The position numbers and the translations under genes are program-made. The notes under the pieces were generated by a model. It saw only the letters and a program-made list of their open reading frames with translations, made no database searches and was not told where the DNA came from. This document shows positions 17,984-26,055 of a DNA stretch of 64,000 nt, piece after piece; position 1 is the first letter of the stretch; every line of letters starts with the position of its first letter. The DNA comes from Bradyrhizobium betae. GTDB taxonomy: Bacteria; Pseudomonadota; Alphaproteobacteria; Rhizobiales; Xanthobacteraceae. The stretch lies in the NCBI RefSeq assembly GCF_004123905.1, contig NZ_MZXW01000021.1, positions 124,001-188,000 of the forward strand, in the 5' to 3' direction.

Positions 17984-18955
17984 CTAGCCTGAGGAGCGTT
18001 CGCGCGCCGCCATGCGGATGGTGCGCGTTTTCGAAGCCTTCGCGGCGCGGGTCGCGATCATGCCGCGCGCCTTGCCATGGGCCGAGGCGTTCTTGCGGAG
18101 CAGGGACACGAACCGCTTGCGCGCTCGGTTGGCCGAGAGACGCGCGGCCAGCTGCTCGGCCTTGCGCATGATGATGACGACCGACGGCGTCAGGTTCACC
18201 GGAACCCAGGCCACATCCTTCGTCTTCGACAGGCGGCCGACGCCTTCGCAGGGTGCCTCGCGCGGCAGGTCGATCCGGATCGCGAGCGCCTCGGTGCGTT
18301 CGGTCCAGTCCTCTGCTTTGGTGCCGGTGATGATGCGGACATAGTCGCGCGTCTCTCGCGGGAGTTCGCTCTCGCGGGCGAGCCATTTCTGGATGCGGCC
18401 GGGCCCTGCGTTGTAGGCGGCCGCGGCGAGGCCGAGATTGCCGAAATCGTCGCGGAGCTTGCGCAAGAACTTTGCCGATGCCGGCAGCGCCTTCATGGCA
18501 TCGAAGGGATCATCGAGCCCGACCTCGGCGGCCGTCTCAGGCATGAACTGCGCGACGCCCTGCGCGCCGGCGGGGCTGACTTCGTTCGACTTGAACCGGC
18601 TCTCCTGCCAGAGCAGACGCGCGAAGAACGGCACGGGAATGCCGCTCTCCTCGGCCGCCATTCTCAGTGCGTGGCAAAATTGCTCGGTCGGTGAAGCCGG
18701 GGCCTTGACTGCGGTTTCGACTGTGCGCTCCGGCTCGAACGTCTCCACGTAAGCCGCGCGTGCATTGGCGAGCTCGATGGCTTGCACGCTCGCAAGGAAG
18801 AGTTCGACGACGGGAACCAGAGAGGGCGCACGATCGGTCTTGCGATCAGTCTTGGACGTGGCGCGATTGAGGCTTGATGTTTGCAAGGAGGGCGACGAGC
18901 CGATGTCGCACATCAGAATCAGAAACGCAGCGCAAGCCGCGACGAGAAATCGCAT
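17984..18955 (-). CDS. Lytic transglycosylase (SLT domain)
   Basis: A 323-residue exported murein lyase. The N-terminus MRFLVAACAAFLILMC is a signal peptide or anchor, possibly a lipoprotein signal. The catalytic SLT domain spans about residues 110-235: LLWQESRF with the catalytic Glu, SPAGAQGVAQFMPETAAEVG and LAAAAYNAGPGRIQKWL. It cleaves peptidoglycan glycan strands to 1,6-anhydro products. The C-terminus is basic (MIATRAAKASKTRTIRMAAR). The frame is open for 21 more codons upstream, but the start at 18955 gives the clean signal peptide. Confidence 0.87.
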   Translation of the reverse strand: MRFLVAACAAFLILMCDIGSSPSLQTSSLNRATSKTDRKTDRAPSLVPVVELFLASVQAIELANARAAYVETFEPERTVETAVKAPASPTEQFCHALRMAAEESGIPVPFFARLLWQESRFKSNEVSPAGAQGVAQFMPETAAEVGLDDPFDAMKALPASAKFLRKLRDDFGNLGLAAAAYNAGPGRIQKWLARESELPRETRDYVRIITGTKAEDWTERTEALAIRIDLPREAPCEGVGRLSKTKDVAWVPVNLTPSVVIIMRKAEQLAARLSANRARKRFVSLLRKNASAHGKARGMIATRAAKASKTRTIRMAARERSSG

Positions 18956-19160
18956 CTCGGTAAGAGTCCTCGAACTGTGGGGAACAACCAGCGCGGGCGC
19001 CGGTGACGAGGACTTCATTAACCGTAATTGCGGCGAAGCTGCGATTCCGCGGAAGGGCAGGTGTTAGTACGGTGTTCCCGCGCGCCGACATGCGAAGTTG
19101 ATGCCGCGGATCTACGGGGACCGCAGGACATGCCAGCGGTCGTGCGGCAGACTGTGGCGG

Positions 19161-19436
19161 CTACGCCTTGGGAAAATCCTTGCGCATCGCGATCTCGGCG
19201 GCATCGCCGGGCGACAGCACGGTCTGGTCGAAGGCTGGCTGCGGCCTCGTCATGATGTCGTAGAGCGAGATGCCCTTGATGGGCTTGCCCATCAGCTCGC
19301 GGACGCAATCGGCGAGTGTACCGTTGTAGACCATATAGGGCGGACCACGGTCCTTCTGTCGCTCGCCCTTCAGCGACGGCCACTTCTTCAGCTCGGCCGG
19401 CGCGTCATAGGCGATCGGCGATTCCTCTTTGAACAT
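19161..19436 (-). CDS. Small conserved hypothetical protein
   Basis: A 91-residue soluble protein with no recognised domain. It is neither very basic nor low-complexity: IAYDAPAELKKWPSLKGERQ, VYNGTLADCVRELMGKPIKG, ISLYDIMTRPQPAFDQTVLS and a C-terminal helix. The GTLADCVRELM segment is reminiscent of a helical contact surface. It has its own ATG and no coding overlap; the opposite-strand frames look like shadows. It lies alone between the transglycosylase and VOC genes on the same strand. Confidence 0.5.
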   Translation of the reverse strand: MFKEESPIAYDAPAELKKWPSLKGERQKDRGPPYMVYNGTLADCVRELMGKPIKGISLYDIMTRPQPAFDQTVLSPGDAAEIAMRKDFPKA

Positions 19437-19512
19437 GCGCTTGGCCCCGACGGCTTGGACTGCGGGAATCCTAGAGCCGCCGGGTAAACACGCGTTAAAG
19501 AATTAGTTCAAA

Positions 19513-20370
19513 TCAGCCGGCAATGAAGGCGAGCAGGGTGCCGTTGGCCTTGGCCGGCGGCACGCAGATCGCAGGCCCGCTGCGGACCGCGGCCGAGCCC
19601 AGTGCCTTCTCGGTCGCCGTGAGATCGCCGCTGACAAGCACCAGCGCCGCACCGCCGCGCTCGGAGAGACCGGCGAGCGGCACGCCGGGATAGCGCTTGC
19701 CGAGCTGGTCCAGCGTCAAATAGACGAAGTCGGCACGATCGCCGCCGGAGGGCACCGTGACCGCGCCATCCGCCTTGGCCTTCGGTTCGCGGTCGATCAG
19801 CCGGCCGAGATGCGCCGCGTCCTTCGCGGGCTCAGGCGTTGCGATCAGCGTCTGCTTGATCCGCTTGGCCGCATTGGCGTGCTTCATCAGTTCTGGGATC
19901 CACACGGTGTCGCGGGTCTTGTGCTGGCAGGCGAAGATGCGGACGCCGCCGGGTGCTTCCGCGGTCGGCCACATGAAGGTGCGGAATTTGGCCGCCGACA
20001 CCGTGCCATCGGGCAGCGTCACCGGCCGTTCGAAATCAGTCGGGCCGATCGGCGTCAGGCCGCGCGCGCGAATCTCCTCCGCGCCGGCTGCGCTATCAAT
20101 CGCGGTGAAGGCGATGCGCTCGATGCCTTCGCCATGCCTGTCGACGAAGGCACGGGCCGGCGCATTGTGCTCTGTTGCCACCAGAACGCCGAGCAGCTCC
20201 ATATAGTCGGGGTCGAACATGATGGTGTAATTGCCGGTGCCCATATGCGCGCTGTGGGTGCCGCGCGGGGAGAGGGTGAAACCGAGCTGTCGGTAGTTCT
20301 CGGCGGCCTTGTCGAGGTCCTTCACCATGACGACGGCGTGGTCGATACCGATGACGTTCTTGAGGGCCAC
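19513..20370 (-). CDS. VOC/glyoxalase-family protein
   Basis: A ~285-residue protein with two vicinal-oxygen-chelate modules. Module one begins IGIDHAVVMVKDLDKAAENY with a conserved His, followed by GTGNYTIMFDPDYMELLGVL. The linker ERIAFTAIDSAAGAEEIRA and the second-half FACQHKTRDTVWIPELMKHA follow. The pattern fits the glyoxalase-like domain family often annotated as lactoylglutathione lyase-like; the reaction is unknown. The start is set at GTG 20370, eight bases after GGGGATAAG; a TTG at 20391 is the alternative. Confidence 0.75.
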   Translation of the reverse strand: MALKNVIGIDHAVVMVKDLDKAAENYRQLGFTLSPRGTHSAHMGTGNYTIMFDPDYMELLGVLVATEHNAPARAFVDRHGEGIERIAFTAIDSAAGAEEIRARGLTPIGPTDFERPVTLPDGTVSAAKFRTFMWPTAEAPGGVRIFACQHKTRDTVWIPELMKHANAAKRIKQTLIATPEPAKDAAHLGRLIDREPKAKADGAVTVPSGGDRADFVYLTLDQLGKRYPGVPLAGLSERGGAALVLVSGDLTATEKALGSAAVRSGPAICVPPAKANGTLLAFIAG

Positions 20371-20511
20371 TGTTCTTATCCCCGAATGCAAACTGACTTT
20401 GGACCGCGTCTCGCGGCCGCTGATCCTGTCTACGCCGGATAGGCGGTCAAGTCATTTTCAAATCGGCGGGGAAGGCGGAATTTCATTCCGCGAAAGGTAG
20501 CCTCGATGGCC

Positions 20512-21702
20512 TCAGCGAGCCTGCTCGATATAGGCGGCGAGGATGGCGCGCTCCTCGCTGGTCATCTCGGTGATGTTGCCGGGCGGCATTGCCGTGGACC
20601 AGGCCGCGACGCGGCCGATCAGTCGGATGTTGCGATGGATGTGCTCGGGCGCATCGAGCAAAATGCCCTTCGGGGCGGTGACGATGCCGGCCCAGACCGG
20701 CTCGGCCGCGTGGCACATGCTACAGCGGGACATCACGATCTCCTCGACATTGGCGACCGTGACCGGCGCGGATAGCGCGCCGGACTTCACCTCGCGCGGG
20801 CCGGCGGCGGAGAGGAAGAGGATCGCGATCACGCCGATCGCGGCCACGCCCCACACCCACCATGGCGATTTGCGCCCGGCATGGCCCTCGTTGAAGAAGT
20901 GGCGGATCACCGGGCCGAGCGCCAGGATGATCGCGACGATGATCCAGTTGAAGCGGGTGGCGTAGAGCAGGGGATAGTGGTTGCTGATCATCAGCACGAC
21001 CACGGGGAGCGTCAGGTAGTTGTTGTGGACCGAGCGCTCCTTGCTGGTCTTGCCGAGTTTCGGATCGGGCGCCTGCCCTGCAATCAACGCGGCCACGATC
21101 TTCTTCTGGTTCGGGATGATCACCGCGAAGACGTTGGCGACCATGATGGTGCCGATCAGCGCGCCGATCTGGTTGAAGGCGCCGCGGCCGCTCAAGACAT
21201 GCGTGAAGGCATAGGTCAGCGCGACTAGGAAGACATAGCCGCCGATGGCGAAGGGCAGCTCGCGCTGCGCGAGCCCGGTGCGGCAGGCGGCTTCATATAG
21301 CAGCCACGCCAGCGCGAGGCTGAAAAAGCTGAACAGCCCGGCCTGAAATGGCGTGAGGTCGAGGATCGACCTGTCGACCAGGAACAGATCGGCCTCGAGA
21401 TAATAGACCACCACCATCAGCGCGAAGCCGGACAGCCAGGTGGTGTAGGCCTCCCATTTGAACCAGGTCAGCTCGTCCGGCATCTGGCTCGGGGCGACCA
21501 GATATTTCATGATCCGGTAGAAGCCGCCGCCATGGACCTGCCAGGCTTCGCCCTGCACGCCGTCAGGCAGATCGCCCTTGGGCTTGAGACTGAGGTCGAG
21601 GGCGATGAAATAGAAGGAACTGCCGATCCAGGCGATCGCCGCCACCACGTGCAGCCAGCGGAGCAGCAGGCTCGTCCATTCCGATATGATGGATCCCCAC
21701 AT
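20512..21702 (-). CDS. puuD: Urate hydroxylase PuuD (membrane domain plus cytochrome c)
   Basis: A 396-residue inner-membrane enzyme. It starts WTSLLLRWLHVVAAIAWIGSSFYF, with about eight transmembrane helices to residue ~300, including HVLSGRGAFNQIGALIGTIM, NVFAVIIPNQKK and KERSVHNNYLTLPVVVLMIS. A C-terminal cytochrome c domain follows with CSMCH near residue 327 and a likely Met ligand in TAMPPGNIT. This is the layout of PuuD, which oxidizes urate to 5-hydroxyisourate and feeds electrons to the respiratory chain instead of O2. The ATG at 21702 follows GGGGTG. It is divergent from the PQQ-type dehydrogenase gene. No other purine-catabolic gene is present. Confidence 0.88.
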   Translation of the reverse strand: MWGSIISEWTSLLLRWLHVVAAIAWIGSSFYFIALDLSLKPKGDLPDGVQGEAWQVHGGGFYRIMKYLVAPSQMPDELTWFKWEAYTTWLSGFALMVVVYYLEADLFLVDRSILDLTPFQAGLFSFFSLALAWLLYEAACRTGLAQRELPFAIGGYVFLVALTYAFTHVLSGRGAFNQIGALIGTIMVANVFAVIIPNQKKIVAALIAGQAPDPKLGKTSKERSVHNNYLTLPVVVLMISNHYPLLYATRFNWIIVAIILALGPVIRHFFNEGHAGRKSPWWVWGVAAIGVIAILFLSAAGPREVKSGALSAPVTVANVEEIVMSRCSMCHAAEPVWAGIVTAPKGILLDAPEHIHRNIRLIGRVAAWSTAMPPGNITEMTSEERAILAAYIEQAR

Positions 21703-21938
21703 GATCACCCCATCAATTGCGACACCAAGGCCGCAGCTTTGATAACCGCAACCGGCGGCCACGCCCTTACAATGTGTCGCACCGATCAGCCACATTTTCC
21801 AGTATGATGGGTCGCGGCTGATGCACATCGTGCGGGCATGAGCTGACGTGGGATGCGGCAGGCGTTTTGCCTGTTGCAGACCCTTTGTGGGTCGATCGGC
21901 GTTGACGCGCGAGACATGCAGTCCGGGAGGACGACGGC

Positions 21939-23270
21939 GTGAAAAGCAGGATATCGTCCGTTGCGATGGCCGCGGGATTGCTGGTTGCGGCCGCGACCGC
22001 TGCGCAGGCCGAGCCGGTGCTACAGGGCAAGGACGCCTACGGCGATTGGCAGGCTGACAAGCCCGGCACGGTCAGATTGATCCGGCCGCAGGATCTGGTC
22101 AGGCCCGGCGCCACGAAGTCGGTTGCGAGCTCGTCGCGGGTGGTGCCGCGTCCGCCGGAGGCCGTGCTCCAGGTGCCGGCCGGCTTCAAGATCGAGTTGT
22201 TCGCGGAAGGTCTGCGCGCGCCGCGCATCATCAGGGTTGCACCGAACGGCGATGTCTTTGTCGCGGAGACGCGGGGCGGCACCATCCGCGTGTTGCGCGC
22301 GGGCGAGGGAGGCAAGGTCGCGACCAGCGAGATGTTCGCCAGCGGCCTGCGGCAACCATTCGGCATCGCCTTCTTCCCGAATGGCGACAATCCGCAATGG
22401 GTTTATGTCGCCAACACCGACAGTGTCGTCCGCTTTCCCTATCAGGCCGGCGATCTCAAGGCGCGCGGCAAGGCGGAGACGATCGTGGCGAGCCTGCCGC
22501 ATGACGGTGGCCATTCCACCCGCGACATCGTCTTCACGCCTGACAACAAGCGCATGCTCGTCTCGGTCGGCTCACTCAGCAATGTCGCTGAGGGCATGGG
22601 CACACCGCCGGGCGGGTTGGATAGCTGGTCGAAAGCGCAGCCGCTCGGCGCGACCTGGGCAAGCGAGCTCGAGCGCGCCGCCGTGCTGGCTTTCACGCCT
22701 GATGGCAAGGAGCGGAAAATCTACGCCACCGGCATCCGCAATTGCGTTGGCCTTGCGATCCAGCCGCAGACCGGCCTGCCCTGGTGCTCGACCAACGAAC
22801 GCGACGGCCTCGGCGACGATCTCGTGCCCGACTATGTGACGAGCGTGAAGGAGGGCGCGTTCTATGGCTGGCCGTGGTTTTACATCGGCGGCAACGAAGA
22901 CCCGCGCCACGCCGGCGCGCGGCCTGATATCAAGGACAAGGTGACGGCGCCTGATGTCCTCATACAGCCGCACTCGGCCTCGCTCGGCATGACGTTCTAT
23001 CAAGGCGCGCAGTTTCCCTCGGAGTATCAGGGCGACGCTTTCGCCGCCGAGCACGGCTCCTGGAACCGCTCCAAGCGCACCGGCTACAAGGTGATCCGTA
23101 TCAGGATGAGGGACGGCAAGCCGACGGGCGAGTACGAGGATTTCGTCACGGGGTTCGTGGTGAGCGATACGGAGGTTTGGGGGAGGCCGGTGGGAGTCGC
23201 AGTGGCAAAGGATGGATCGCTGCTGGTGTCGGAGGATGGCAACGGGACGATCTGGCGGGTGACGCATTGA
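21939..23270 (+). CDS. PQQ-type sugar dehydrogenase (sorbosone dehydrogenase family)
   Basis: A 443-residue exported beta-propeller protein starting at GTG 21939 behind GGGAGG. The signal peptide ends near TAAQAEP (residue ~24). Propeller motifs are APRIIRVAPNGDVFVAETR, FASGLRQPFGIAFFPNG, VGSLSNVAEG, ATGIRNCVGLAIQPQTG, CSTNERDGLGDDLVPDY, GAFYGWPWFYIGG and AAEHGSWNRSKRTGYK. This matches the soluble aldose/sorbosone dehydrogenase family and is a paralogue of the protein at 9988. It probably works in the periplasm with PQQ. It is divergent from puuD and ends just before a large inverted repeat. Confidence 0.88.
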   Translation: MKSRISSVAMAAGLLVAAATAAQAEPVLQGKDAYGDWQADKPGTVRLIRPQDLVRPGATKSVASSSRVVPRPPEAVLQVPAGFKIELFAEGLRAPRIIRVAPNGDVFVAETRGGTIRVLRAGEGGKVATSEMFASGLRQPFGIAFFPNGDNPQWVYVANTDSVVRFPYQAGDLKARGKAETIVASLPHDGGHSTRDIVFTPDNKRMLVSVGSLSNVAEGMGTPPGGLDSWSKAQPLGATWASELERAAVLAFTPDGKERKIYATGIRNCVGLAIQPQTGLPWCSTNERDGLGDDLVPDYVTSVKEGAFYGWPWFYIGGNEDPRHAGARPDIKDKVTAPDVLIQPHSASLGMTFYQGAQFPSEYQGDAFAAEHGSWNRSKRTGYKVIRIRMRDGKPTGEYEDFVTGFVVSDTEVWGRPVGVAVAKDGSLLVSEDGNGTIWRVTH

Positions 23271-23290
23271 CGCAGAGCGAGCCTTCTTCG

Positions 23291-23425
23291 CCTCTCCCCG
23301 CTTGCGGGGAGAGGCCGACGCGCGCAGCGCGGCGGGTGAGGGGGACTCTCCGCGAGTCCATCTGTCACCGTCCTTGCGGAGACTCCCCCTCACCCCGACC
23401 CTCTCCCCGCAAGCGGGGAGAGGGG
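23291..23425. repeat. Large inverted repeat (CCTCTCCCCGCTTGCGGGG type)
   Basis: Two outer units, CCTCTCCCCGCTTGCGGGGA (with GAGG) and its partner CCTCTCCCCGCAAGCGGGGA (with GAGG), flank a middle stem of GTGAGGGGGACTCTCCGC and GCGGAGACTCCCCCTCAC. A very long hairpin can form between the convergent dehydrogenase and SDR genes, and it could stop transcription from both sides. Confidence 0.85.
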
Positions 23426-23435
23426 GAAGACCGAC

Positions 23436-24236
23436 CTACCCCCGTCTCACACTCGCCCCACCATCCACCGGCAGCGTCACGCCGGTGATGAAATTCGCTT
23501 CGTCCGACGCCAGGAACAGCGCGGCATTTGCGACGTCCCAGCCCGTGCCCATCTTCCTGCGCAGCGGTACCTTGCTGTCGCGTTCGGCTTCGACTTCGGC
23601 ACGGGTCTTGTGCCATTCGCGGGCGCGGGTGTCGACGGCCATCGGCGTGTTCATCAGGCCGGGCAGGATGACGTTGGCGCGGATGCCGTATTCGGCGTTC
23701 TGGTAGGCGAGCTGCTCGGTGAAGGCGATCATCGCCGACTTCGTCGCCTTGTAGGCGACGTAAGGGTAGGTGGTGATCGCGGCCATCGAGGAGATGTTGA
23801 TGATGGCGCCGCTGTTCTGGGCGCGCATGATCGGGATCGCTTCCTTCGCCGCCAGGATGCAGCTCTTCAAGTTGATGGCGACGACGCGGTCGAAGGCCTC
23901 CTCGGTGATTTGAAGCAGCTCGGCATCGCCGCCGGAGAGACTAACACCGACATTGTTGTGGAGCACGTCGATCCGGCCCCAGCGCGATTGCGCGTCAGCT
24001 ACCATCGCCTTGATGTCGGCGGAGCTGGTGACGTCGGCCTTGAAGGCTGCGGCGGTGCCGTTCTTCTCGGCGATCATCGCGACGGTTTCCTGCGCCGACT
24101 CCAGATGATGGTCCACGCACAGCACCTTCGCGCCCTCGCGCGCGAAGGTGAGTGCCGTGGCGCGGCCGTTGCCCATGCCTTCGCCGGGGCTCTGGCCGGC
24201 GCCGACAACGATCGCAACCTTGTCCTTCAAGCGCAT
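23436..24236 (-). CDS. SDR family oxidoreductase
   Basis: A 266-residue classical short-chain dehydrogenase. The cofactor loop is VVGAGQSPGEGMGNGRATAL (G-rich, residues ~11-30), followed by VLCVDHH (acidic end of strand 2, suggesting NAD(H)), DVLHNNVGVS (NNAG-type), INISSMAAITTY with the catalytic Ser, and YVAYKATKSA (YxxxK). The C-terminus GVTLPVDGGASV is standard. It oxidizes or reduces an alcohol/carbonyl substrate. It is separated by 1 nt from the carboxymuconolactone decarboxylase-like gene upstream and probably co-transcribed with it. Confidence 0.9.
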   Translation of the reverse strand: MRLKDKVAIVVGAGQSPGEGMGNGRATALTFAREGAKVLCVDHHLESAQETVAMIAEKNGTAAAFKADVTSSADIKAMVADAQSRWGRIDVLHNNVGVSLSGGDAELLQITEEAFDRVVAINLKSCILAAKEAIPIMRAQNSGAIINISSMAAITTYPYVAYKATKSAMIAFTEQLAYQNAEYGIRANVILPGLMNTPMAVDTRAREWHKTRAEVEAERDSKVPLRRKMGTGWDVANAALFLASDEANFITGVTLPVDGGASVRRG

Positions 24237-24237
24237 C

Positions 24238-24792
24238 TCACTTCACTCCCGGGATCGGGTACTGCTGGAGTACCTCTTTGTAATGGGGCTCGTTGTCGAT
24301 CTTCATGGTGGCGAGCACGCGCACCACGCCGCAATAGAAGGCGATGGTGAGGACGAGGTCGACCATATGCTCGTCGGAAACGTTCTGCTTAATCTCGGCG
24401 AAGGTGGCATCCGACATCGCGAGCTCACGCACCATCTCGCGCGCGCCTTTGAGGATCGCCTTGGCGAGCGGATCGAGCTTCGACGGCTTGCCCTCGGTCT
24501 CCGCCATCAGGCCGGCAATGTCCTCGTCGGTGACCCCGAACTCCTTGCCGATCTTCACATGATGGGTGAATTCGTATTCCGACTTTTCCATCCAGCCGAC
24601 CTGGAGGATGGCGAGCTCGCGCAGGCGCGGGTCGAGCTTGCTCTTGAAGCGGATGTAGCCGCCGATGCCGTTGAAGGCGCGCGCCATCTCCGGCGAATTG
24701 ACCAGCAGCTTGTGCAGATTGGTGTTGCGCTTGAGCATGTCGCGATATTCGGGCGCGACCTGGTCGGCCTCGAGATAGGGCAGGCGGGCCAT
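24238..24792 (-). CDS. Carboxymuconolactone decarboxylase-family protein
   Basis: A 184-residue AhpD/CMD-fold protein. The core RLRELAILQVGWMEKSEYEFTHHVKIGKEFGV (residues ~60-90) carries the family E...H...H pattern (E-x6-H-x3 around SEYEFTHHVKIG). The CxxC of peroxidase-active AhpD is absent, as in decarboxylase-like members. The role is unclear; such proteins often accompany SDR enzymes in aromatic or terpenoid degradation. A GAGAGGAAA ribosome site precedes the ATG and lies inside the remnant of the upstream SDR gene. Confidence 0.85.
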   Translation of the reverse strand: MARLPYLEADQVAPEYRDMLKRNTNLHKLLVNSPEMARAFNGIGGYIRFKSKLDPRLRELAILQVGWMEKSEYEFTHHVKIGKEFGVTDEDIAGLMAETEGKPSKLDPLAKAILKGAREMVRELAMSDATFAEIKQNVSDEHMVDLVLTIAFYCGVVRVLATMKIDNEPHYKEVLQQYPIPGVK

Positions 24793-24793
24793 C

Positions 24794-24991
24794 TCAGTGT
24801 TTCCTCTCGTGTTCTTGGGACTCGCGTTCGGCGGGCTTGGGATCGCGATCGGCCACCAGCACTTTTGCGCCGGTGCGGGCCAATAAAATTGCTGCAGCGC
24901 GGCCGTTGCCGATGCCGCCGCCCACCGCGCCTCCGCCGCTGATCAGCGCCACCTTGCCGGCAAGGCGGGCATCGTCCTCAGGGCCCTGCAT
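24794..24991 (-). pseudogene. Truncated SDR (N-terminal Rossmann fragment only)
   Basis: A 65-codon frame that begins exactly like a short-chain dehydrogenase: LAGKVALISGGGAVGGGIGN with the glycine-rich loop, then GRAAAILLARTGAKVLVADR. After the second beta strand it runs into a charged tail (PKPAERESQEHERKH) and stops 1 nt before the CMD start. The NNAG, Ser and YxxxK regions are missing, so about 200 residues have been lost, most simply by an internal deletion fusing the SDR head to the CMD leader. It cannot be a working dehydrogenase. It resembles the intact SDR at 23436 but is not a copy of it. Confidence 0.7.
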
Positions 24992-25221
24992 GTCGTTTCA
25001 TCCGATATTTTCGTGCAAGTTAGCAATGCGGGGTGGACGTGAGAAGGCCGGTCGTCCCGCGCGGATGTCATTGACATCGCATGGAATTGCATGCCGCCAC
25101 GCGGCATCGGGCACTTCTGAAAGACGGCTTCCGGAACCGTCGTCATACAACTGCGTTTGTTGCGGGGAGATTTTCGCGTTACGCTTCTCTCGGGGCTTCC
25201 CAAATCGCCAGTGGTGTATCG

Positions 25222-26055
25222 ATGAATCTGCTCGATCCACAAGGGCCGGTGGCTGCCGCCAACAGCACCATCCTGGTCGATTCCGTCTTCATCATGCTCG
25301 TGATCGTGGTGCCCACGATTTTCGCGATCCTGGCGTTTGCGTTCTGGTTTCGCGCCTCGAATCCAAAGGCGCGTTACCAGCCCGGCTTCGTCTATTCCGG
25401 ACGCGTCGAGATGGTGGTGTGGGCAATCCCCGCGCTCACCGTGATCCTGCTCGGCGGTGTCGCCTGGATCGGTTCGCACCAGCTCGATCCCGCCGCGCCC
25501 GTGCCGGGCACCGGAAGCCCGATGCGGATCCAGGCGGTCTCGCTCGACTGGAAGTGGCTGTTCATCTATCCGGACCAGCGCATCGCCACCGTCAACACGC
25601 TGACGGTGCCGGCAGGTGCGGAGCTGAATTTCCAGCTGACCTCGTCGAGCGTGATGAACGTGTTCTTCATCCCGCAGCTCGGCAGCATGATCTACACCAT
25701 GAACGGCATGGTGACGCGGCTGAACCTGCGCGCTGACAATGAGGGCAAGTTGCAGGGCCTGTCGGCGCATTTCTCCGGCGACGGCTTTCCCGACATGATG
25801 TTCGACGTCAACGTGATCTCGCCGCTCGCCTTTCCGGATTGGGTGGTGGCCACGGCGAAAACCGACGCCGTGCTGAACGAGGAGAGCTACAAGAAGCTGA
25901 TGCAGCAGGGCATCGAGAAAAACAGGCTGACCTTTCGCCTCGACGATCCCCGGCTGTTCGACCTGATCGCGACCCAGCACATTCCGCCAGGACCTGGTCC
26001 GGAACTGCTATCCGATGCGGGCCGCCCGCACAGTGGAGGCCACGATGCTCGGTAA
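25222..26055 (+). CDS. cyoA: Cytochrome o ubiquinol oxidase subunit II
   Basis: A 277-residue subunit of a haem-copper quinol oxidase. It starts MNLLDPQGPVAAANS, matching the mature CyoA N-terminus, followed by two transmembrane helices (VFIMLVIVVPTIFAILAFAF and VVWAIPALTVILLGGVAWI) and a periplasmic cupredoxin domain. The CuA ligands of cytochrome c oxidases are absent; instead it has VFFIPQLGSMIYTMNGMVTR and LSAHFSGDGFPDMMFDVNV, diagnostic of quinol oxidases. No lipoprotein signal or lipobox Cys is visible before the start, unlike the E. coli subunit. It overlaps cyoB by 11 nt. Confidence 0.92.
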   Translation: MNLLDPQGPVAAANSTILVDSVFIMLVIVVPTIFAILAFAFWFRASNPKARYQPGFVYSGRVEMVVWAIPALTVILLGGVAWIGSHQLDPAAPVPGTGSPMRIQAVSLDWKWLFIYPDQRIATVNTLTVPAGAELNFQLTSSSVMNVFFIPQLGSMIYTMNGMVTRLNLRADNEGKLQGLSAHFSGDGFPDMMFDVNVISPLAFPDWVVATAKTDAVLNEESYKKLMQQGIEKNRLTFRLDDPRLFDLIATQHIPPGPGPELLSDAGRPHSGGHDAR

